Positions 58,294 through 64,000 of a stretch of DNA of 64,000 nucleotides are shown in pieces (position 1 is the stretch's first letter; each line of letters starts with the position of its first letter). Below the pieces are notes generated by a model. The model saw only the letters and a program-made list of their open reading frames with translations, made no database searches and was not told the origin of the DNA. Position numbers and translations under genes: made by a program. The stretch is from the NCBI GenBank assembly GCA_947493175.1, contig CANLQD010000003.1, positions 744,001 through 808,000 of the forward strand. The letters run 5' to 3'. Origin of the DNA: an uncultured Flavobacteriaceae bacterium (GTDB taxonomy: Bacteria > Bacteroidota > Bacteroidia > Flavobacteriales > Flavobacteriaceae).

Positions 58294-59034
58294 CTACAAA
58301 TTATTATAATAATAAAAGACCTGAACCATATCTTTTGATTGTTTGAGATCCAATCTGCTATTCGAAACAAAACTTTTCATTTTTTTTTGTTTTGCCTTAT
58401 CATCATTTTTAAACAAAGCCATTATCCCTTTTTTAGTAGGGCTTAAATAAGAGATTTGTTTTTCATCCTTATCAAAATAATAGTATTCTTTTTGTGCCAC
58501 AAACCTACTAGGTACGGGAAGCTCAAAGGAGGTAACGGCCTCTTTCCCTTCCTTATACTTTTTTAATCGCCGTTCATATAGAATGGCATCCTCGGTTTCT
58601 ACCAGTCTAAATAAATGTCCTTTTACCAATTCCTTCTTTTTATTGAAGAACTCCCTAAAATCAACCCTATCATTCCCTATCTTACAATAAATATCTTGCT
58701 GCTTTATCAGTTTAACTATGGTCGTATCCGAAATTTGAATTTTAAACTGTACCTCATCATTATACCCATCGTACCGAAAATAACCGTCACCCTCAAATCC
58801 GTCAGAGCTGTAAATCGCTCCTTTTAAGAATGCCTCCACAACAAAAGGAGACCCTTTGATAGTTTGTGTTTCCGGCACGGCTTTTCTGTTACTATTATTC
58901 TGTTGAAACACAAATTGCGCTAACGGTTGCCTCCCAATAGACTCGTTATCCGCATTGTAATTTGCAGGAACCTGTGCGGCCCCCGGAAAGAAATTCAAAC
59001 AAAAAAGCGCCACTAACAGAACAGCATTCTTCAT
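58294..59034 (-). CDS. Secreted hypothetical protein, 246 aa
   Basis: Start chosen at ATG 59034 because it opens a signal peptide (MKNAVLLVALFCLNFFPGAA); nine further codons upstream are not needed. The mature protein is rich in Tyr, Lys and Asp, with strands such as GDGYFRYDGYNDEVQFKIQ (about 90-108) and RFVAQKEYYYFDKDEKQISYLSPTKKG. No domain recognised. It probably belongs to a Bacteroidota family of periplasmic proteins of unknown role. It diverges from the lanthipeptide operon. Confidence 0.7.
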   Translation of the reverse strand: MKNAVLLVALFCLNFFPGAAQVPANYNADNESIGRQPLAQFVFQQNNSNRKAVPETQTIKGSPFVVEAFLKGAIYSSDGFEGDGYFRYDGYNDEVQFKIQISDTTIVKLIKQQDIYCKIGNDRVDFREFFNKKKELVKGHLFRLVETEDAILYERRLKKYKEGKEAVTSFELPVPSRFVAQKEYYYFDKDEKQISYLSPTKKGIMALFKNDDKAKQKKMKSFVSNSRLDLKQSKDMVQVFYYYNNL

Positions 59035-59343
59035 ACCCGTAATTTTACGATTAGCAATCAAGTAAATATAACAATAAGAAGTTAGTAGGTAAAGTCATAA
59101 GTATTAAATCTCGGTCATAAAAAATACCGCATTTCAAGAATTCAACACTACCTTTTCTGACCCATAAAAAGTGTTATAAAATTGAATTCCCCTACAACTG
59201 TCAACACGGTAAAGGCAACTTAGCGAGATAGTCGTTTGTCGCATGTCCTTGAATTTCACCATGATCATACTTTGGACAATTAATCCAAAAACCTTTCTAA
59301 GTGGTACAACACCTAAGGACAGGTGAAGAAAAACCTAATATTC

Positions 59344-59374
59344 TTTTGCAATAGGTTACGATGTAGTATCTTCA
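59344..59374 (+). promoter_or_regulatory. Candidate promoter of the lanthipeptide operon
   Basis: TTTTG at 59344-59348 and TATCTTCA at 59367-59374, spaced by 18 bases, resemble the TTTG-N19-TAnnTTTG consensus (the last element has two changes). It lies 72 bases before the LanC start at 59447. Confidence 0.45.
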
Positions 59375-59383
59375 TATTATTCC

Positions 59384-59399
59384 TACTTCACTTGAAGTA
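59384..59399 (+). promoter_or_regulatory. 16-bp palindrome, possible operator
   Basis: TACTTCA (59384-59390), CT, TGAAGTA (59393-59399): a perfect 7-bp dyad just downstream of the putative promoter and 48 bases before the LanC start codon. Position fits an operator or a 5'-leader hairpin. No regulator gene is in the window. Confidence 0.4.
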
Positions 59400-59446
59400 A
59401 TTGCCACTCAAGGATGTTTACTTTTAAAACTCGTTATAACCATTGC

Positions 59447-60661
59447 ATGGAACAAAGAACAGAACTTGAACAACAATTAAAAGAAATCGCCGATATTCTC
59501 TCCCAAAAATATACCGATTCCCAAAATGTAGGAGTTATAGCGGGCATATCTGGCATGGCACTTTTTCAGTTTTACTATTCAAAGTATTTAAATGTAGATA
59601 CCTATTCGGAAATAGGGGTGGATATGATTGCCCATTGTGTCGAAAAAATCAACAATGGCTACTCTTTCCCCACTTATTCTAATGGGATAGCTGGGTTGGG
59701 GTGGGCCATTCAACATCTTAAAAACGAAGAATTCATAGATATCGATTGCGATGAACTGCTTTCACCTTTTGATGACTATTTATACCAACAAATGATGTTT
59801 CATTTGAGAAGTGGAGACTATGATTTTTTACATGGCGGCATGGGCTACGCTTTTTACTTTTTCAGCCGTTACCGTGCTTCAGAAGGTTCTGGACCAAAAG
59901 AGCGTTATAAGTCCTACATTTTGGATTTTATTGAACAACTGAACAATCTGGCAATAACTGCTGGAAATACCTTAAAATGGGAATCGACAGTAGACTTTGA
60001 AAAAGGCACGAAGGCATATAACCTCAGTCTATCCCATGGTATCTCAAGCATTCTAAGCTTTTTATCCCGCTTACATAGATTCCGTGATTTTAAGGCAGCT
60101 ACCGCAAACCTTATCAGAGGTGCCTCAAATTATATGCTAAGCAATGAAACAAAAGACCTTACAAACCTTTCATTGTACCCAAGTTGGGTAGAAAAAGGAA
60201 CCGTCGCTGAATACAACAGTAGGCTTGCCTGGTGCTACGGGGATTTAGGAATCGGAATTTCTTTAATGGAGGCAGGAGTATCTCTTGAAGATTCCAGGTT
60301 ACAGCAACAGGCCCATCAAATATTGGAGCATACGACGCAAAGAAAAACAACTGAAGAAACATCGGTAACCGATGCCGGAATTTGTCACGGATCTTATGGT
60401 AATGCACAAATCTATAGAAGCCTATCCAAGCAAGCCGAAAAGTCATCGTTTGAGCACGTATCCGATTTTTGGATAGCGGATGGCATTCAAAAAGCGATAC
60501 ACAAAGACGGGTATGCAGGTTACAAAAAGTGGAATCCCCTTGAAAATCGCTGGGAAACGGAATTATCGTTACTGGAGGGTATTGCCGGGATCGGACTAGC
60601 TATTATAGACAAACTGTCTGATGAGCCTAATTCCTGGGATGAATGTTTAATGATCGGTTAA
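59447..60661 (+). CDS. Lanthionine synthetase C-like cyclase (LanC)
   Basis: 404 aa from ATG 59447; eleven upstream codons are open but not needed. LanC alpha/alpha toroid with all key residues: His197 in LSLSHGISSILSF, and the zinc ligands Cys263 (WCYGDLG), Cys313 and His314 (GICHGSYGNA). Conserved repeat glycine motifs (LHGGMGYA, LEGIAGIGLAI). It joins cysteine thiols to dehydroamino acids to form (methyl)lanthionine rings. First gene of an operon with the dehydratase at 60687 (25 bases apart). A eukaryotic-type LANCL is unlikely in this setting. Confidence 0.93.
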   Translation: MEQRTELEQQLKEIADILSQKYTDSQNVGVIAGISGMALFQFYYSKYLNVDTYSEIGVDMIAHCVEKINNGYSFPTYSNGIAGLGWAIQHLKNEEFIDIDCDELLSPFDDYLYQQMMFHLRSGDYDFLHGGMGYAFYFFSRYRASEGSGPKERYKSYILDFIEQLNNLAITAGNTLKWESTVDFEKGTKAYNLSLSHGISSILSFLSRLHRFRDFKAATANLIRGASNYMLSNETKDLTNLSLYPSWVEKGTVAEYNSRLAWCYGDLGIGISLMEAGVSLEDSRLQQQAHQILEHTTQRKTTEETSVTDAGICHGSYGNAQIYRSLSKQAEKSSFEHVSDFWIADGIQKAIHKDGYAGYKKWNPLENRWETELSLLEGIAGIGLAIIDKLSDEPNSWDECLMIG

Positions 60662-60686
60662 CAATCTTGATAATAAATAATTGTAG

Positions 60687-62927
60687 ATGAAAAACCCTTA
60701 TGACCATTTTCCCCAATTTGTGCTCAGGACCCCTGTTTTTGATTTCGAATTTTTTAGGGCCCTAACTAAAGAAACCCCTATTCAAAATAAGTCCTTTCAG
60801 GAAATTTTTAACGATCCTCTTATAAAGGAATCTTGTTTTTTGGCATCTCCTACACTTTATTTCGAAATTGAAAAATGGTGTGATGAACCTTCCCGTTCAA
60901 AAAAAGAAAAAAAGCTACGATTTTCATTATTGAAGTATTTGACACGAATGTCTACCCGATGTACGCCCTTTGGTCTTTTTGCAGGATGTGGCCTAGGTAG
61001 TTTTCAAGAGAATACCACCATTATAAACAGCGGGCCGGGACAGAACACCAGACACACGCGCTTAGATATGAATTACCTTGTGGCTCTTTCCCAAGATTTA
61101 TCCAAAAGAAAGGATATTCAAAGGCAACTACGGTACTATCCTAACTCAAGCGTTTATAACAGTGGAGAAACCTTAAGATATATTGAATATTACTATGTGG
61201 ATAGCAGGAGACATCATCATATCGTTGAGGTCGAGCATTCTGATTATTTAAGAAAGGTATTGGACCGAGCTTCATCGGGTGCCTATCTCACGAATTTGAT
61301 CGATGCGTTGGTAAAAGAAGACATAAGCAAAGATGAAGCCAAAAGTTTTATAGACGAACTGGTAGAAAGTCAGTTACTGGTCAGCGAACTGGAGCCCTCC
61401 GTTTCCGGGCTTGAATTCATGCTCCAGATCCAGAACCTTTTAGAGACTTTACCAGACACCAAAAAAGAAATAAACTTCCTAAATATCGCACAAAAAAGGC
61501 TCTCCGATCTTGATGGACATTTAGGTAATTCTCCAAAATCGTATCTCGGATTAAGCGAATTTCTCAAAGAATATGAAACTTCGTTCGAGCTAAAATACCT
61601 GTTTCAAACCGACATGGAGATAAGACCTAAAAAAAATGAATTATCTATAAACATCGTCGAAAGTATCAAAAAAGGCATGGTACTTTTTAACAAGATGACC
61701 CCGCCAAACAAAGAAACCAATCTTTCGAAATTCAAAGAGGCCTTTTATGAGCGCTATGAGGAGAGAGAGATGCCGTTGGCCAAGGTACTCGATATTGAGA
61801 CCGGCATAGGGTATATTCAAAATAGAGGGAGTGGCGACATTAATCCCCTCGTAGACGATATAGTACTTCCTGCACAGGAAGATCCATTTGATAAGACTTC
61901 GGTAAATTGGAACAAAACCCTAAAAATCTTAGAGAAAAAACTAATTCAATGTGATAGAAAAGGAGATACTAAAATCACTCTTAATGATAATGATTTTAAA
62001 GATTTGCCCGTAAATTGGGACGATTTACCTGATACGCTTTCGGCAATGGTAAATCTAATCCTGGAAGATGGTGCAGAGAAAATACGATTTTCCGGTGTCG
62101 GTGGTTCTAGTGCGGCCAATCTTTTAGGCCGATTTTGTCACGGAGATGACCGTTTAAACTCCTATACGCAGACTATTACAGACGTAGAAAAACAGATGAA
62201 CTCCGAGAGGGTATTAGCCGAAATCGTTCATCTACCTGAAGCGAGGGTGGGCAATATCTTAATGCGTCCATCATTTCGAGAATACGAAATTCCTTATTTA
62301 GCAAAATCAGGACTAGAATCTGAAAAGCAAATCCCCGTCCACGACCTGTATCTTTCCATAAGAAACGATCGCATCGTTTTACGTTCCAAAAAACTCGGTA
62401 AAGAAGTCGTTCCCTGTTTGACAAATGCGCACAATTTTTCGTTCAATTCACTACCAATTTATCACTTTTTGTGCGATATGCAATCTCAAAACAAACGTGC
62501 CGGACTCTATTTTAATTTTGGGTTTTTAGAACATCGCGATTTTTTACCCCGGGTAGAATACGGGAACCTAATTCTTCATGAAGCCAAATGGAAGATTCAG
62601 AAAGAGCAGCTACAGCCATTGATAAAAAAAAGCGAAAATCTTACAGAGCTGTCAAAAGAAGTTGATTTATGGCGTCAAGCGCTAAAGCTTCCTCAATATG
62701 TCTTGCTCGCGGAAGGGGACAATGAGTTGCTTGTTGATTTAAAGAATATAACTTCGGTTCAAATGTTGTTGGACACTGTAAAAAATAGATCAGAGTTTTT
62801 ACTCTCAGAGTTTCTATTCGCCGATGACGGTATCGTAAAGTCTGAAAAAGGACATTATACAAATCAGATAATAGTCTCTTTTTATCATAAGGAAAAGCTG
62901 GAATCGCAAAAGAAAAGCCAAAGATGA
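60687..62927 (+). CDS. Lantibiotic dehydratase LanB, glutamylation (N-terminal) part
   Basis: 746 aa. Motif R87-M-S-T-R91-C-T-P-F-G (residues 87-96) followed by LFAGCGLGSF is the hallmark of the LanB N-terminal domain, which transfers glutamate from glutamyl-tRNA to Ser/Thr. Other family marks: FLASPTLYFEI near 51 and SYTQTITDVEKQM. A full-length LanB of about 1000 residues carries the elimination domain in the same chain; here it is a separate gene. ATGA overlap (62924-62927) with that gene. The GSSAANLLGRFCHGD segment (near 475) is part of the domain core. Confidence 0.95.
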   Translation: MKNPYDHFPQFVLRTPVFDFEFFRALTKETPIQNKSFQEIFNDPLIKESCFLASPTLYFEIEKWCDEPSRSKKEKKLRFSLLKYLTRMSTRCTPFGLFAGCGLGSFQENTTIINSGPGQNTRHTRLDMNYLVALSQDLSKRKDIQRQLRYYPNSSVYNSGETLRYIEYYYVDSRRHHHIVEVEHSDYLRKVLDRASSGAYLTNLIDALVKEDISKDEAKSFIDELVESQLLVSELEPSVSGLEFMLQIQNLLETLPDTKKEINFLNIAQKRLSDLDGHLGNSPKSYLGLSEFLKEYETSFELKYLFQTDMEIRPKKNELSINIVESIKKGMVLFNKMTPPNKETNLSKFKEAFYERYEEREMPLAKVLDIETGIGYIQNRGSGDINPLVDDIVLPAQEDPFDKTSVNWNKTLKILEKKLIQCDRKGDTKITLNDNDFKDLPVNWDDLPDTLSAMVNLILEDGAEKIRFSGVGGSSAANLLGRFCHGDDRLNSYTQTITDVEKQMNSERVLAEIVHLPEARVGNILMRPSFREYEIPYLAKSGLESEKQIPVHDLYLSIRNDRIVLRSKKLGKEVVPCLTNAHNFSFNSLPIYHFLCDMQSQNKRAGLYFNFGFLEHRDFLPRVEYGNLILHEAKWKIQKEQLQPLIKKSENLTELSKEVDLWRQALKLPQYVLLAEGDNELLVDLKNITSVQMLLDTVKNRSEFLLSEFLFADDGIVKSEKGHYTNQIIVSFYHKEKLESQKKSQR

Positions 62928-63820
62928 AAGAAACAATAAAGCGAAATTTCAGTATTGGTAGCGAATGGTTGTATTATAAAATATATACGGGCCACAAAAC
63001 GGCAGACCTCCTTTTGACGCAGGTTGTCAAACCCATATCGGAAAAATTGATAAAATCGAACCTAATTGACAAATGGTTCTTTATCCGGTATTCAGACCCA
63101 AAACATCACGTTAGATTGCGTTTCCTATGTCCTGACATCCGAAACTTAGGCGCAATCATTTCAACCCTCTACGAACCGCTTAACCAACTGTTAAAAGAAG
63201 ACCTCGTCTGGAAGGTACAACTTGATACGTATCAAAGAGAACTTGAACGGTATGGAAAAAACACGATGGCACTTTCCGAAAGCTTGTTCTATCACGATAG
63301 TGTAGCTACTGTTCAATTCTTAGATTTAATAGAAGGTGACGAAGGAGAACAGCTACGTTGGTTGTTTGGGTTGCGTTCCATAGATCACCTTTTAGACTCT
63401 TTTGAATACACCCTGGAGCAAAAACTATCTCTAATGAACAACCTAAAAACAGGTTTTGGATTGGAGTTTGGCATGTCGCGACCGCTAAAAAAACAATTAG
63501 ACGACAAATATAGGAAAGAGCGAAAAAACATCGAAAGCTTTATGGTATTCACAGAGGAAAGTGACCCTGATTATGAACCCATATTAACGGTCTTGGAGAA
63601 AAAGAAAAGACAGCTTTCCCCCACCATACAATCTATACTTCTTCTTAAAAAAGAAAATCGTCTCTCCTTGGAACTCAACAACTTCATGGGAAGTTATATA
63701 CACATGCTGATGAATCGCTTGTTCAAATCGAAGAACCGCCTCAATGAGATGGTCTGTTATGATTTTTTATATCGATACTATCGAACCACGCTCGCGATTC
63801 GAAAAAAGCATCAAAAATAG
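62924..63820 (+). CDS. LanB elimination domain (thiopeptide-type bacteriocin biosynthesis protein)
   Basis: 298 aa, homologous to the C-terminal (SpaB_C) domain of LanB. Key residues: R55 in WFFIRYSDPKHHVRLRF (with H61/H62, R64, R66) and H260 in SYIHMLMNRLF, the expected positions of the residues that remove glutamate and create dehydroalanine/dehydrobutyrine. In Bacteroidota this part is often encoded separately, as in the pinensin locus of Chitinophaga pinensis. Starts in the ATGA overlap with the preceding gene; must act with it. Confidence 0.94.
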   Translation: MKETIKRNFSIGSEWLYYKIYTGHKTADLLLTQVVKPISEKLIKSNLIDKWFFIRYSDPKHHVRLRFLCPDIRNLGAIISTLYEPLNQLLKEDLVWKVQLDTYQRELERYGKNTMALSESLFYHDSVATVQFLDLIEGDEGEQLRWLFGLRSIDHLLDSFEYTLEQKLSLMNNLKTGFGLEFGMSRPLKKQLDDKYRKERKNIESFMVFTEESDPDYEPILTVLEKKKRQLSPTIQSILLLKKENRLSLELNNFMGSYIHMLMNRLFKSKNRLNEMVCYDFLYRYYRTTLAIRKKHQK

Positions 63821-64000
63821 TTTGATACCTAGAGCACGTTTTTCACATAGCTGTTTACGAACCACTGCACAGACTTCCAATATGCATTGCTGATAAGAGA
63901 TGGCTTTTCGCTCTTTTATAAATATTTCTTATAATACTTATTAACAAAACAAATGGTTAATCTTTAGCTAAAAGTAGTATTAAAATTAATAATTATTATT
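63821..64000. other. AT-rich tail of the window, no complete gene
   Basis: 180 bases after the elimination-domain gene. No gene of reasonable length and no cysteine-containing precursor peptide starts here; the AT content rises towards 64000, as in a promoter region of a following gene. A precursor peptide and exporter would be expected beyond this edge. Confidence 0.5.

Noticed and set aside
58126..58338. 70-codon plus-strand frame
   Set aside because: No start context, ends in Ile-rich low complexity, no family.
59243..59326. 27-codon frame upstream of LanC as a precursor peptide
   Set aside because: It has no cysteine and no leader-like sequence, so it cannot be a lanthipeptide substrate.

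Overview
The window looks like chromosomal DNA of a marine-type member of the Flavobacteriaceae (Bacteroidota). The evidence is a SusC/SusD pair, a FecI-type sigma factor with a FecR anti-sigma factor and a TonB-dependent receptor, lipoproteins with acidic residues straight after the lipobox cysteine, a promoter of the Bacteroidota type (TTTG, 19 bases, TAnnTTTG), and a ribosomal protein cluster in Bacteroidota order (no tuf between fusA and rpsJ, no adk or map after secY).

Layout. 1-900 is AT-rich, hairpin-rich DNA with one orphan gene. 924-5794 holds a DUF2306 membrane protein, a RidA-like protein, a lipoprotein S41 peptidase and a lipoprotein esterase, all on the minus strand. 5829-7342 is a block of tandem and simple repeats around a 52-residue lipoprotein. 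7343-10015 holds folD and ffh; between them lies a four-helix-bundle (S23 / intervening-sequence protein) gene, interrupted by a one-base frameshift at an A7 run and enclosed by a perfect 25-bp inverted repeat. 10269-16164 is a surface-signalling locus: a repetitive lipoprotein diverging from sigma factor, FecR and TonB receptor. 16201-30829 carries housekeeping and accessory genes: an MtfA-like peptidase, argS, a four-gene cluster with an NAD(P)-binding protein, a BCCT transporter, a sulfatase, two deiminase-fold enzymes, gltA and glgA. 30960-51101 is eno, carA and the str-S10-spc-alpha ribosomal cluster from rpsL to rplQ, all on the minus strand. 51511-57586 is a divergent SusC/SusD/lipoprotein operon ending in a 23-bp-stem terminator. 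59447-63820 is a lanthipeptide-type operon: LanC cyclase, LanB glutamylation domain and a separately encoded LanB elimination domain.

How the genes work together. The ribosomal cluster is transcribed from a near-ideal promoter at 51143-51173, and a terminator-like hairpin lies inside it between rpsJ and rplC. The sigma/FecR/receptor set would sense and import an unknown ligand. The LanC/LanB/elimination genes are translationally packed (the two LanB parts share ATGA) and would make thioether-ringed peptides, but no precursor peptide, protease or exporter is inside the window; the operon probably continues past base 64000.

The two most interesting items are the inverted-repeat-bounded S23 cassette with a canonical -1 slippery heptamer (8238-8676) and the split-LanB lanthipeptide operon at the right edge. 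Dispersed repeat families also run through the window: a roughly 100-bp element with a CTCGATTATCGAG dyad (three copies) and tracts built on ACTGCC/TGGCAGT.
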